From positions 3,100,001-3,164,000 of the forward strand of contig NZ_CP026031.1 of the NCBI RefSeq assembly GCF_003726095.1: a stretch of DNA of 64,000 nucleotides, written 5' to 3'. The stretch's first letter is position 1. Every line of letters begins with the position of its first letter. Below, in pieces: positions 1 through 9,054 of this stretch. Both the position numbers and the translations under genes were made by a program. This stretch comes from Niallia circulans. GTDB lineage: Bacteria; Bacillota; Bacilli; Bacillales; Cytobacillaceae. Under the pieces are notes generated by a model, which saw only the letters and a list, made by a program, of their open reading frames with translations, was not told the DNA's origin and made no database searches.

Positions 1-1
1 A

Positions 2-2014
2 GTTGACCATTCAGATATTGCTGATTCTCGTTGGTATAACGGATCTGGGATTACTAGAAATGTTTGGCTGGAAATACATGATTACATTTATATCCCAAAA
101 TACGGAACTACATTCTCTACACTAGAGACCAAAACAGATGTCTCCAACATTCGTATTCAGCATTTAATCACAAATACATATCCTGCTGCTAGTGATGTAA
201 GAGTTGTGAACGAATTAGTTTCTATCGATGGGGAACAAACCTATTGTTTTGAAAAGAAAGTAAAACTAAATCCACAGGAAACGTCGAATATTACATTTAA
301 TGAAAAACTAGATAATCCCAAATTATGGACAACTGATGAACCAAATCTATATATGCTCCATACTCATCTATATTATGAAGCAGACGACAACAAAGTCCAT
401 TCAGCCTATACTAATCACGTAGGAATTAGAACTTCTCAATTTGATGTTAATAAAGGATACTTCCTTAATAACCAAAATATGAAATTAAAAGGTGTGTGCC
501 TTCATGAGGATGCTGGCTGCTTTGGGACTGCTGTGCCTGTAAGTGTATGGGTAAGAAGGCTTTCTAAGTTAAAAGAAATGGGATGTAACGCAATTCGCAT
601 GGCTCACAACCCACATGCTCCTGAACTGTATACCCTATGTGATATTCTAGGTTTTCTAGTGATTGATGAAGCCTTTGATGAATGGGAAAACCCCAAAAAC
701 AAATGGTGGCAAGGGCATAATGTTTATCCACCTAAAATCGAAGGCTATGCTCATCATTTTCCAAATTGGCACCAAGATGATTTAAAAAATATGATCATCA
801 GAAATAGAAATCATCCTTCCATCATTGCATGGAGTATTGGCAACGAAATTGATTATCCTAATGACCCCTATGCAAATCCTTTATTTGAAGAAATGACAGG
901 TAATAATGATGCGAACAAACCAGCTCAAGAAAGAATTTATAATCCAAATAGGCCAGATACTACTAGACTCACAACAATCGCCAATAGATTAATTAAAACG
1001 GTTAAGTCGATTGATGATACAAGACCTGTAACTTTAGCTGCAGCTTTTCCAGAATTGTCCAGCCAAACTGGCTTATTAACTGAAGTCGATTTAATAGGAT
1101 ACAATTATAAAGAGCATCTTTATGAGGAACATCATAAAATGTTCCCGAACCAGCCAATCATAGGCAGCGAAAATGGACATGGATATTCACAATGGAAGAT
1201 CGTTCGAGATACTTCTTATATATCAGGACAGTTCTTATGGACTGGTATCGATTATCTTGGAGAAGCTCATGGATGGCCCATACACGGATCCGCAGCAGGA
1301 GTATTAGATTTAGCCGGAAATGAGAAAACACGTTATTTTCTTCGGAAAAGCTGGTGGACAGAGGAACCTATGATTTATTTAGTTACTCGTCCATTAGAAA
1401 CTAATACGAATAATCATTCTCAGATAAAGGAACTATCGAAAAAGTGGGATTACTGTATAGGTGAAAAAGTAGAGGTCATCTGTTTTTCCAATTGCGAGCA
1501 AGTTGAAGTAGAGCTAAATGGAAATAGGATACCATTAAAGTTTGATGAAGACTTTGGTTATTTTGTTACATATGTAGCTGCAACAGAGTCTCCTATCAAA
1601 GCTTTGGGATACAAAGGAGATAAAGTAGTCGCGGAGGAATTAGCCCCTGTTTTATCCCCAGCACAATTAAAATTAGATATATGGGAAATACCAGAAATAT
1701 ATAAGAATGTCTTACAATCAGTGTTTCCTAATATAACTCAGGACGTCATCCAAATAGAGTGCTCCCTTCTAGATAGAAGTGGAAAGTTATCAGATTATAG
1801 TCAGAAAGTAGCCGTTTCTGTGCAAAATGGAAGACTCTTAGGAATAGAAAACGGAAAATTAGATGACGTAACCGATTACACCGAGCCTTTTAGAACATCA
1901 AATCATGGTAAATTAGTTATCTATGTCCAAAAAAATGGGGATAGTGAAACTCAAGTAAAAGTGGAAACAGATGGAATCAGAGATACTTTATTTACTTTAA
2001 AAACAATTAATTAG
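2..2014 (+). CDS. Glycoside hydrolase family 2 (beta-galactosidase-like), 5'-truncated by window edge
   Basis: The frame is open from base 2, so the gene starts outside the window; a GTG at 206 is internal. The first visible residues (SRWYNGSGITRNVWLE) are the end of a GH2 sugar-binding jelly-roll domain. An immunoglobulin-like domain and a TIM barrel follow. The acid/base Glu lies in IAWSIGNEIDY (GAA at 845), the likely nucleophile Glu in PIIGSENGHGYSQ near 1160, and RMAHNPHAPE is the usual barrel motif. About 200 further residues form C-terminal beta domains. No signal peptide can be judged. GH2 members remove terminal beta-galactosyl, mannosyl or glucuronosyl groups; the substrate cannot be decided here. 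The gene ends at a bidirectional terminator shared with the iron-binding protein. Confidence 0.93.
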   Translation, partial: VDHSDIADSRWYNGSGITRNVWLEIHDYIYIPKYGTTFSTLETKTDVSNIRIQHLITNTYPAASDVRVVNELVSIDGEQTYCFEKKVKLNPQETSNITFNEKLDNPKLWTTDEPNLYMLHTHLYYEADDNKVHSAYTNHVGIRTSQFDVNKGYFLNNQNMKLKGVCLHEDAGCFGTAVPVSVWVRRLSKLKEMGCNAIRMAHNPHAPELYTLCDILGFLVIDEAFDEWENPKNKWWQGHNVYPPKIEGYAHHFPNWHQDDLKNMIIRNRNHPSIIAWSIGNEIDYPNDPYANPLFEEMTGNNDANKPAQERIYNPNRPDTTRLTTIANRLIKTVKSIDDTRPVTLAAAFPELSSQTGLLTEVDLIGYNYKEHLYEEHHKMFPNQPIIGSENGHGYSQWKIVRDTSYISGQFLWTGIDYLGEAHGWPIHGSAAGVLDLAGNEKTRYFLRKSWWTEEPMIYLVTRPLETNTNNHSQIKELSKKWDYCIGEKVEVICFSNCEQVEVELNGNRIPLKFDEDFGYFVTYVAATESPIKALGYKGDKVVAEELAPVLSPAQLKLDIWEIPEIYKNVLQSVFPNITQDVIQIECSLLDRSGKLSDYSQKVAVSVQNGRLLGIENGKLDDVTDYTEPFRTSNHGKLVIYVQKNGDSETQVKVETDGIRDTLFTLKTIN

Positions 2015-2125
2015 CGATTAATATATTGCTGAAGCTCTAGTGCAACATATATACTGGATTTCCGCTTGCAGATACTCTAGAGGATAAATTATTCGTTTTT
2101 TAAACATTTTTCATAAAAATAAAAG

Positions 2126-2163
2126 GCCAAGTAAAAGTATTTCCACTTCTACTTGGCTTTTTT
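2126..2163. terminator. Bidirectional intrinsic terminator
   Basis: Stem GCCAAGTA (2126-2133) pairs with TACTTGGC (2150-2157), followed by six T on the plus strand and preceded by an A run for the minus strand. It separates the convergent GH2 gene and iron-binding lipoprotein gene. Confidence 0.85.
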
Positions 2164-2197
2164 ATGGAGAAAGTCCTCCGAAGAACGTTCCCTCTGC

Positions 2198-3163
2198 TTA
2201 TTTCACTAGACTTTCTACTACGTCGTCAATGATTTGTGTATTGGCAATTGGACCCGAGTATAGCCAGCTTGTGTCTGGACCGTATTCATAAATGTTTCCT
2301 TTTTTCACGGCTGGAATATTAGACCATAAGGAATCTTTTAGCACTTCTGCTCCTTCGCCATCACTGTTGATTAAGAAAAGATGATCGGCATCCAATTGAG
2401 CTAGTTTTTCTAATGAAATAGCTGACCAGTTTCCTGTTGCGGTAGCGGATATTTCTTTTACTACTTCTGGAACCTTCAAGCCTAAATCGCCATATAGAAC
2501 CGCTCCGCTTGATACATTTTCTCCCACAATAAATAATTTATTCGATACAAGCCAGATTGCTGCTGCTGATTCATCCTTAATAGATGCTTGAATCTTCCCT
2601 TTTGCATCTTCTGCCTTTTGGTCATAGTCTGCTAATACTTTTTCTGCCTCGTCCTTTTTGCCAATTACTTCTCCAATTGTTTGAAGTCTCTTGCGCCAGT
2701 CGTTATTATTTTCCTTTGAAACAACATAGGTAGGAGCAAGTTTCGCGTATTGATCATATTTCGCTCCCTCTACTTGTGCGCCCGATGACATTAATACTAA
2801 ATCAGGAGCAAAGCTGGACACTGCCTCATAAGGCAATGAAGAGTCAATAGTTGGAACATCTTTTAACGAGTCTTGCAGATAAGCTTGAACTCCTTTTCCT
2901 TCTCTAATGGACCATTGAGCAACTGGCGTTACCCCTAATGATACTAAATCATCTTCTAAGTAAGAACCGATAATTCTTTTTGGCTCTGCCGGAACTTTCA
3001 CTTCATTTCCGATAGCATCTGTTAATGTTCGTTCCTTTGTTTCTTGGGAAGCACCATTTTCTTTATTGTTATTTTCTTTACTATTATTTCCACATGCCGC
3101 AAGAACAGTGAAAACTAGTAGTAAACAAATAAATAATACCGATTTCATTTTCCGGTTATTCAT
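2198..3163 (-). CDS. Iron(III)-siderophore ABC transporter substrate-binding lipoprotein
   Basis: A 321-residue FecB/BtuF-type periplasmic-binding-protein homologue. The N-terminus is a lipoprotein signal with lipobox LAAC (Cys24), then an Asn/Lys/Glu-rich linker, then the fold with the family motif pattern (AEPKRIIGSYLEDDLVSLG, YEAVSSFAPDLVLM). It should bind a ferric chelate at the outer membrane face and pass it to the FecCD-type permeases encoded divergently. The start is set by AGGAGG spaced 7 nt from ATG. A Fur-box-like palindrome lies in the shared promoter region. It resembles Bacillus YfmC/YhfQ-type proteins, but the exact siderophore (citrate, schizokinen or other) is not readable. 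Confidence 0.92.
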   Translation of the reverse strand: MNNRKMKSVLFICLLLVFTVLAACGNNSKENNNKENGASQETKERTLTDAIGNEVKVPAEPKRIIGSYLEDDLVSLGVTPVAQWSIREGKGVQAYLQDSLKDVPTIDSSLPYEAVSSFAPDLVLMSSGAQVEGAKYDQYAKLAPTYVVSKENNNDWRKRLQTIGEVIGKKDEAEKVLADYDQKAEDAKGKIQASIKDESAAAIWLVSNKLFIVGENVSSGAVLYGDLGLKVPEVVKEISATATGNWSAISLEKLAQLDADHLFLINSDGEGAEVLKDSLWSNIPAVKKGNIYEYGPDTSWLYSGPIANTQIIDDVVESLVK

Positions 3164-3205
3164 TACGTATCCTCCTAATAGGTTATGTTATATTTAAATT
3201 ATAAA

Positions 3206-3220
3206 TGATAACGATTATCA
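3206..3220. promoter_or_regulatory. Fur box
   Basis: TGATAACGATTATCA matches the 7-1-7 Bacillus Fur consensus TGATAATNATTATCA with one mismatch. It lies between the binding-protein gene and the divergent permease genes, so both units are probably iron-repressed. Confidence 0.85.
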
Positions 3221-3356
3221 CTTTCAATAATAATATCGATTTTCAATTAATTTTATAGTAAAATTAATTGAAATGTTTCCGATATCCATTATTATTTAAC
3301 CATTTACATACTATTATTTACTATTTTTCTCTCTATTTTAAGAAAGTGGGTTCCTC

Positions 3357-4394
3357 ATGAGTAAAAGTAACTCTATTGAAAATGATCAAGCTGCCATATT
3401 TAGACCAAAAGCTGCCACTTTGGTTCTCATAATTGGTCTTATAATGCTTTTCTTTTCTATTTGCATGTCCATCATTTTAGGAGTAGCCGATATTAACCTA
3501 TCAACAGTTATACAAGGACTATTTCATTTCGATAATACGTCCACTGCTCATCAAATTGTTTATCGTTTACGCCTGCCAAGAGCACTTGCTGCAACCTTTA
3601 TCGGAGCAAGCCTTGCTGTATCTGGTGCCATTATGCAAGGGATGACGAGAAATGCACTCGCTTCCCCTTCTATAATGGGGGTAACATCTGGAGCTATGTT
3701 TGCTGTATCGATTGCCTTTGCTTTTCTGTCTGCTGTTTCCAATATGACTATTATGCTCTTTGCATTCATTGGCGCAGGTTTAGGGGCAGCTTTAGTCTTC
3801 TTGATTGGCGCACTCTCCAAAAGAGGATTAACACCAATGAAATTAGCACTCGCTGGTACTGCTATTAGTGCCTTTCTTGGTTCCATTTCCACTGGAATTG
3901 CCCTTCGCTTTGATGTAGCAAAAGATATTAGCTTTTGGTATGCAGGAGGAGTAGCTGGAGTACAATGGATTAATGTAAAATTACTTATCCCTGTAGCTAT
4001 ACTAGGACTAATTCTCGCTTTTTTCATTAGTAAATCTATTACCATTTTAAGTTTAGGTGAGGATATTGCTGCTGGTTTAGGCCAAAAGGTTGGTCTAGTG
4101 AAATTATTAGGGACGATTGTCGTTTTGCTTTTAACTGGTGCTGCTGTGGCAGTCGGGGGAACTATTGGGTTTGTAGGACTCGTTGTTCCCCATATTGTTC
4201 GTTTTATTGTAGGATCGGATTATCGATTAATTATTCCTTGTTCGGCAGTTGTTGGTGCTCTTTTGTTAGTGCTGTCAGATATCGTTGCCCGTTTGATCCA
4301 CCCTCCTTTTGAAACACCATTAGGAGCGATAACAGCGGTAATTGGCGTTCCTTTCTTTCTATATTTAGCACGTCGAGAAGGGAGGGGTCTGTAA
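3357..4394 (+). CDS. FecCD-family iron-siderophore ABC permease, subunit 1
   Basis: A 345-residue, very hydrophobic BtuC/FecD-type permease. It has the family signatures RLPRALAATFIGASLAVSGA, MTRNALASPSIMGVTSGA and the ATPase-coupling GFVGLVVPHIVR. About ten transmembrane helices are expected. It is the first gene of a two-permease unit, and its TAA shares one base with the next gene's ATG. The upstream SD (AGAAAGTGGG) is weaker than usual here. It should form a heterodimer with the next product, import the ferric chelate delivered by the divergently encoded lipoprotein, and be Fur-controlled. Confidence 0.92.
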   Translation: MSKSNSIENDQAAIFRPKAATLVLIIGLIMLFFSICMSIILGVADINLSTVIQGLFHFDNTSTAHQIVYRLRLPRALAATFIGASLAVSGAIMQGMTRNALASPSIMGVTSGAMFAVSIAFAFLSAVSNMTIMLFAFIGAGLGAALVFLIGALSKRGLTPMKLALAGTAISAFLGSISTGIALRFDVAKDISFWYAGGVAGVQWINVKLLIPVAILGLILAFFISKSITILSLGEDIAAGLGQKVGLVKLLGTIVVLLLTGAAVAVGGTIGFVGLVVPHIVRFIVGSDYRLIIPCSAVVGALLLVLSDIVARLIHPPFETPLGAITAVIGVPFFLYLARREGRGL

Positions 4395-5410
4395 TGTCTT
4401 CTTTAAAATTAGCGAACAAAAAAATATATATTGTTAGCACCACCTTACTTACTGCTCTCGTTTTAGTCTTTATTCTAAGTCTAAATATGGGAACCATAAA
4501 AATTAGTCCGATGGAAATGATAGAAGCTTTTACCGGTAAAGGCACTGTTCAAAACTTTAATATTCTATATAACTTTCGATTACCTCGTTCTGTAATTGCC
4601 GTTTTAATAGGAATGGGTATGGCGATTGCTGGAGCAATTTTACAAGGGGTTTCGCGAAATAGTCTAGCAGATCCAGGTATTATAGGCATCAATTCTGGAG
4701 CTGGATTTGCCGTTATCCTTTATATCTTCTTTATTCAAGGAAGTGCCTTTCAAGCAGGTCCATTATCAGTTTATATCATGCCATTTTTTGCACTTGCCGG
4801 AGCTCTAATGGCTGCTGCACTCATCTACATCATTGCATGGAAGGATGGGGTTACGCCTGTTCGCCTAGTATTGGTCGGTATCGGCATTAACGCTGCTTTC
4901 GGTGCTTTAATCATCATTTTTCAATTGATGATGGACCCCCGGGATTTTACTCAAGCAACAATTTGGCTTTCCGGAAGTATTTGGAGCGCAAGTTGGAGTT
5001 ATGTTCTTGCCCTTTTACCGTGGATTCTTATTCTTGTTCCAATTGCAATTAGTAAATTCCAATCCATTAATTTACTACAGCTAGGTGATAATCTGGCAAA
5101 GGGTCTTGGTGTTTCGATTGAAAGAGAGCGAGGATTACTTTTGCTGCTTGCTGTCGGACTTTCAGGAGCATGTGTATCAGTTGGCGGAGGAATCTCTTTT
5201 TTAGGGCTTCTTGCACCACATTTAGCAAGAATGCTAGTTGGTCCAAAACACCAACGACTCCTGCCGATAGCGGCCCTAATAGGAGCACTTCTCCTGTTAA
5301 CATCTGATATCATCGCCAAAAGTCTCATGGTTGGCTCAGAAATACCAGTTGGGCTCGTTCTATCCTGTTTAGGTGCTCCATATTTTATCTATCTTCTAAT
5401 TAAAGAATAA
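4394..5410 (+). CDS. FecCD-family iron-siderophore ABC permease, subunit 2
   Basis: A 338-residue paralogue of the preceding permease, translationally coupled to it (TAATG overlap). It carries RLPRSVIAVLIGMGMAIAGA, SRNSLADPGIIGINSGA and the coupling-loop motif SFLGLLAPHLARMLVG. No ATPase gene follows; a terminator comes at once and the next gene is on the other strand. As in several Bacillus siderophore systems, the ATPase is probably a shared one encoded elsewhere (YusV-type), which is inference. Confidence 0.92.
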   Translation: MSSLKLANKKIYIVSTTLLTALVLVFILSLNMGTIKISPMEMIEAFTGKGTVQNFNILYNFRLPRSVIAVLIGMGMAIAGAILQGVSRNSLADPGIIGINSGAGFAVILYIFFIQGSAFQAGPLSVYIMPFFALAGALMAAALIYIIAWKDGVTPVRLVLVGIGINAAFGALIIIFQLMMDPRDFTQATIWLSGSIWSASWSYVLALLPWILILVPIAISKFQSINLLQLGDNLAKGLGVSIERERGLLLLLAVGLSGACVSVGGGISFLGLLAPHLARMLVGPKHQRLLPIAALIGALLLLTSDIIAKSLMVGSEIPVGLVLSCLGAPYFIYLLIKE

Positions 5411-5443
5411 GGAAGCAGAGCCACGGTTCCTGCTTCCCTTTTT
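5411..5443 (+). terminator. Terminator made from a dispersed palindrome copy
   Basis: GGAAGCAG (5411-5418) pairs with CTGCTTCC (5430-5437), then CTTTTT. It begins directly after the permease stop codon. The loop contains CACGGTTC, so this is a copy of the GAAGCAGAGGGACGGTTCT family seen across the window. Confidence 0.85.
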
Positions 5444-5465
5444 ATGGTAAAAGAATATCCCCCTC

Positions 5466-6188
5466 TTATTGAATCAGCAAGGAATGGACTTCTCGTATTT
5501 TTAATTTTGATATGTTTGCACGCTTATCTGTTCCAGAGAAATAGGCTAAATAGGATTCTCCGAATAATTCAATGCGAACAATTTTCTTTAAATTAACAAG
5601 AAAGGAACGATGGGTACGATAAAAATACCACGGCAATCTGTCTACGAAGGAGAGAAAGGTTTCTGACGTTTCATATGACTTCTTGATTGTATGTACCATT
5701 GTTTTTCGTGCGATTATTTCTATATACAAAATTTCTTCTATTGGGATATAAACAAATCGATTACTTAATTTAATTAAGATCCGCTTTCCCTTCCCTGTAT
5801 GAATCTGTCTTCTACTTTTAGAATAAGAATCCTTTATTTTATATAAAAGGGATAGGAAGGATGATTCCATAATAGGCTTCTGCAAATAACCAACAGCTGA
5901 ATAATTAAATGCTTCAATTGCCATTCTCTTATCCTTGCCTACTAAAATAAGCTGGAAATCGGGGAGATAATCTTTATAGGCACTATTAAAAATAGTGGAA
6001 TGGATAGATGGTAAGTCATAATCAACAATTATAATATTAGGCTTCGCTCGATAAATTAATTCTAATAATTCTTCTCCAGTCTTTGCTTCTCCTATTATTT
6101 TAAAACTAGAATGGATAGCAATCAAATGATGGATAGATGAATTAATAGGCGAATCGATACAAGCTACCGCTATCGTTAGCGTTTCCAT
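5466..6188 (-). CDS. LytTR-family response regulator with canonical receiver Asp
   Basis: A 240-residue protein. Residues 1-115 form a CheY-like receiver, with acceptor Asp56 in IIIVDYDLP and the switch Lys in YLQKP; the usual acidic pair near the N-terminus is reduced to CIDS. Residues 140-240 form a LytTR DNA-binding domain (YIEIIARKTMVHTIKK, FYRTHRSFLVNLKKIVRIE). The start has AAAGGAGA at good spacing. No histidine kinase is adjacent. A second LytTR regulator at 7549-8265 and an EAL protein lie in the same orientation, so the three probably form one signalling island, though the gaps of about 400 and 250 bp argue for separate promoters. Target genes are unknown. Confidence 0.9.
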   Translation of the reverse strand: METLTIAVACIDSPINSSIHHLIAIHSSFKIIGEAKTGEELLELIYRAKPNIIIVDYDLPSIHSTIFNSAYKDYLPDFQLILVGKDKRMAIEAFNYSAVGYLQKPIMESSFLSLLYKIKDSYSKSRRQIHTGKGKRILIKLSNRFVYIPIEEILYIEIIARKTMVHTIKKSYETSETFLSFVDRLPWYFYRTHRSFLVNLKKIVRIELFGESYLAYFSGTDKRANISKLKIREVHSLLIQ

Positions 6189-6585
6189 TCTTTCTCCTTT
6201 CTATATAAGACAACTACCTCCTGATGTTCCATCTCATTAACTCCCTATTCACTGATGAAACTATCGGAATCACCTATGCAGCACGAAGAATCAAAAAAGT
6301 ATCGCATCCCCTGTATTTTTCCCTGTAATAGATACTCATCCAACAGCCCTTATTTAAATGCCTCATATAACCTTATGTAAATATAACTTTATTTTATTCA
6401 TAATTTCAATGTCATTCTATGATTCTCCGACTTTTTATGATTCCTTTATATAAAAAAGCTGCCATAAGATGTTTGATCACATGTAAGTAGTTGAGATCTA
6501 AACACAATGATACGGCAGCGTGCTTTTTCTATAAAAAACATTTATGTTAGTCCTTGTTTTTAATAAATAATCCATTAAAAACTAA
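6189..6585. other. Intergenic region with a long-loop hairpin
   Basis: No convincing gene. GCTGCC (6458-6463) pairs with GGCAGC (6514-6519), with T runs outside the stem on both strands. It probably terminates the EAL gene transcript or the opposite strand. The rest is AT-rich and presumably holds the promoter of the LytTR gene. Confidence 0.45.
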
Positions 6586-7302
6586 TTATACCAACATCTC
6601 CGGCTTTCCTAATAGAAACCCCTGGCCAAAAGGAACCTTCAATGCTTTAGTCATCGCTAAATCTGTTTCCTCTTCTATTCCTTCCAAGATGACCTTCATC
6701 TTCTCATCCGCAAAATCCAATAATAAGTGCACCAGTTTTTGTTTTTCAGCAGAAAAAGCCAAATTGTTGGAAAAATAGCGATCTAGTTTAAGATAGCTAG
6801 GAGCAATCTCTAAGATTTTCTCAAAATTTGCTATTCCTTTCCCAAAATCATCTAAAGCAATTTGAAACTGATTGTCTTTTAGAAAGGCAATTTTCTCCTT
6901 AAAAAGAGGGGAATTCCATAGCTCTTCTTCTAATACCGTTTCATTTAATTCAAAGATAATCTTCCCATTCATGGCTGGGAATTTTTCTAGTAAAGATAGA
7001 ATTAATGATTCAAATGATTCATGTATGATAGTCGATGGAAATATATTGATAAATAGTGGCTTCTTTCTTCTTGATGAAAGTATCTGGTAGTGTTCGATCG
7101 TATCGTTAATAAGAAAGGTATCTAATTCAGATAAATAATTCTCTTTTCTCGCATCAGCGAAGAAAGCTTCTAACGAGATGTCTGGCTCTTGGGATATACG
7201 TAGCAATGATTCATATCCAATGATTTTCCATTCTTTTATATTCCAAATTGGCTGATATACATGATAAAACTTTTTGCTTTTTAATCTTGTTATTATATCC
7301 AC
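6586..7302 (-). CDS. Stand-alone EAL-domain protein (c-di-GMP phosphodiesterase type)
   Basis: 238 residues made up almost only of an EAL domain, with no GGDEF, sensor or membrane segment. The signature is ESL (Glu31) rather than EAL. The other metal and catalytic positions look present: Asn86 (FINIFP), Glu118 (FELNET), Asp151-Asp152 (ALDDFGKG), Lys172 (YLKLDR), Glu207 (ILEGIEEE) and Gln227 (GQGFLLG). Hydrolysis of c-di-GMP to pGpG is therefore plausible, but a binding-only role is not excluded. The start is GTG with GGAGG 9 nt upstream. It lies between two LytTR regulators in the same direction. Confidence 0.88.
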   Translation of the reverse strand: MDIITRLKSKKFYHVYQPIWNIKEWKIIGYESLLRISQEPDISLEAFFADARKENYLSELDTFLINDTIEHYQILSSRRKKPLFINIFPSTIIHESFESLILSLLEKFPAMNGKIIFELNETVLEEELWNSPLFKEKIAFLKDNQFQIALDDFGKGIANFEKILEIAPSYLKLDRYFSNNLAFSAEKQKLVHLLLDFADEKMKVILEGIEEETDLAMTKALKVPFGQGFLLGKPEMLV

Positions 7303-7419
7303 TTAGGGTATCCTCCAAAATAAACGAAAAGTCCTGATTTTTCAAATTTATCTAATCATACAAGTAAATTTACCGATTCTGTCAGTATTTGTCTATTGAA
7401 CTTAACGCCATTTAGACAT

Positions 7420-7475
7420 AATTTTAGTCATTTCTGTATGAAAAAGATACATTTTAAACAGAACTTTAGTCATTT
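7420..7475. promoter_or_regulatory. Pair of direct repeats upstream of the EAL gene
   Basis: AATTTTAGTCATTT (7420-7433) and AACTTTAGTCATTT (7462-7475) match at 13 of 14 positions. They start 42 bp apart, about four helical turns. LytTR proteins bind spaced direct repeats, and two LytTR genes flank this region, so these are candidate binding sites. This is inference. Confidence 0.4.
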
Positions 7476-7548
7476 TAGAGTAGCTACATAAAATTCCATG
7501 TTTCGACATATTTAATTTTATTTAAAAGATATAAAAGTACTAGCTAGC

Positions 7549-8265
7549 TTATAAAAACAAAGATACTCTTTCCTTTACCTCATTAATTTTCAACTTTGAT
7601 ATTTTCGCTTGTCTGTTTACTCCATCAAAATAAGCAATATACGTTTCCTTATAGGGACTAATTTCTGTCACCTTTTCTAGATTGATAATATAGGAACGAT
7701 GCGACAAAAAAAATGTATCATCTAATTGCGGTAATAATTCTCCGATATTCTCCCGAGTCTCCACTATTTCTGCGTCCGTATATATAACACATTTCTTGCC
7801 TATTTTTTCAATAAAATATATTTCTTCCTTTTTAATATAATACACGCCTTTATTATATTTAACTGGTAAATTGTTGAAAGAATATCTTTCTCTCTTGCTC
7901 GCTATTACTCGTTTTGCTTTTTCAATAGCTTTAGATAAACGAAAACTTCTGAATGGCTTGACCAAAAAATCAATAGCATCTAATTCCAAGGCTGCTAATG
8001 CATTCTTCTCATCTTCTGCTAAAAAAATAAAATGAATTTGGTCCCCTAGTTGATAACATTGCTTCATGACTTCCAGTCCGTTCATAGATGGTAAATCGAC
8101 TTCTGTTATTATCAAATCAGGCTTCCACTTCTTATATTGATAAACTAAATCATTGCCGTTATCACACATGACAATAATTTTTATATCCTTGTGATCCTTT
8201 AAATAATAACGAATACGAGCAATCACTCGTTTATCTTTATCGGCAATCATTACCCTAATTAACAT
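7549..8265 (-). CDS. LytTR-family regulator with Glu in place of the phosphoacceptor Asp
   Basis: A 238-residue paralogue of the regulator at 5466-6188: receiver at residues 1-120, LytTR domain at 135-238 (YFIEKIGKKCVIYTDAE, FFLSHRSYIINLEKVTEIS). The acidic pair is IADKDK and the switch Lys is in FLVKPF. The phosphoacceptor position, four residues before the conserved Pro in LIITEVDLPSMNG, is Glu55, not Asp. Such a change usually mimics a permanently phosphorylated state or makes a pseudo-receiver. ATG has AAAGGAG upstream. No kinase gene is nearby. Confidence 0.9.
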   Translation of the reverse strand: MLIRVMIADKDKRVIARIRYYLKDHKDIKIIVMCDNGNDLVYQYKKWKPDLIITEVDLPSMNGLEVMKQCYQLGDQIHFIFLAEDEKNALAALELDAIDFLVKPFRSFRLSKAIEKAKRVIASKRERYSFNNLPVKYNKGVYYIKKEEIYFIEKIGKKCVIYTDAEIVETRENIGELLPQLDDTFFLSHRSYIINLEKVTEISPYKETYIAYFDGVNRQAKISKLKINEVKERVSLFL

Positions 8266-8443
8266 AGTAACTCCTTTCTCTATGTTTCTATTAAATACAA
8301 CAGGATAGAGTTATTTTCTTAAAACTTCTTCTCAAAAATCAATGTTTTTATCATTGCAAATAGTTAAGCAACTGAACTATTTTAACATGTTCCTTTTCTT
8401 TAAACCAAACAAAAGTCTTTAGTGAATCCTTCTACTTTTGCCA

Positions 8444-8474
8444 TAAAAAAAGGGCGACTATAATAGTGACCCTT
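8444..8474 (-). terminator. Intrinsic terminator of the TetR operon
   Basis: AGGGCGACTA (8451-8460) pairs with TAGTGACCCT (8464-8473), with two mismatched positions. A run of seven A on the plus strand gives the U tract on the minus strand, just after the TetR gene. Confidence 0.75.
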
Positions 8475-8485
8475 TCCACTTGCAC

Positions 8486-9052
8486 TTATGAATGCTTTTC
8501 CAATCCTTCAATAAAAGTAGAAACCAAATAATGAAAGCTTTTATCTACCTCTATCGGCATGCCAAATCCTTGTTGATTTTCAATAGAGGCAAATCCATGA
8601 AGAATGCTCCTTAGCCCACGAATGGCATGAATGGTCTCTTCTTCGTTTAAGTCATATGGCTTTAATACTTCTATTAATAATTGAATGATTTGATTTGCAG
8701 CTGTTTGAATTTCCTCTCCTTTCTTCGATGCTGACTCGATAGTTAACATGTAGAGCCCTGGCTGCTCTCTAGCATAGGTTAAGTAGGCAAAACTTAGATT
8801 ATGGATAGTCTCTTCTTTTCCCCCTTCCATTATTGCTTTCTTTAATAATTGATATAAACTTTCTAATGCTCGCAATGTTAACAGATTCATAATATCGGGA
8901 AGCCCCTTGATATGATTATAAAGGGATGGAGATTTAACCCGAAGCCGCTTAGCTAAATTAGCTATCGTTACTTCCTTTAATCCTTCCGTATTGGCAATTT
9001 CGATTGCCGTGACAATAATATCATTATGTGTTATTCCTGCTCTTGGCGTCAT
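8486..9052 (-). CDS. TetR/AcrR-family transcriptional regulator
   Basis: 188 residues. The helix-turn-helix is at residues 8-55 (IVTAIEIANTEGLKEVTIA, LAKRLRVKSPSLYNHIKGL), followed by a helical ligand-binding domain of the WHG-like type (YLTYAREQPGLYMLTIE). It starts 2 nt after the stop of the metallo-beta-lactamase-fold gene, with SD AGAGGAT inside that gene's end, so the two are co-transcribed. Two palindromes upstream of the first gene are the likely operators, giving autoregulation. The effector is unknown. Confidence 0.9.
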   Translation of the reverse strand: MTPRAGITHNDIIVTAIEIANTEGLKEVTIANLAKRLRVKSPSLYNHIKGLPDIMNLLTLRALESLYQLLKKAIMEGGKEETIHNLSFAYLTYAREQPGLYMLTIESASKKGEEIQTAANQIIQLLIEVLKPYDLNEEETIHAIRGLRSILHGFASIENQQGFGMPIEVDKSFHYLVSTFIEGLEKHS

Positions 9053-9054
9053 AT

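Noticed and set aside
5067..5328. Minus-strand ORFs inside the second permease gene
   Set aside because: Shadows of a conserved FecCD gene in the opposite strand, without SD.
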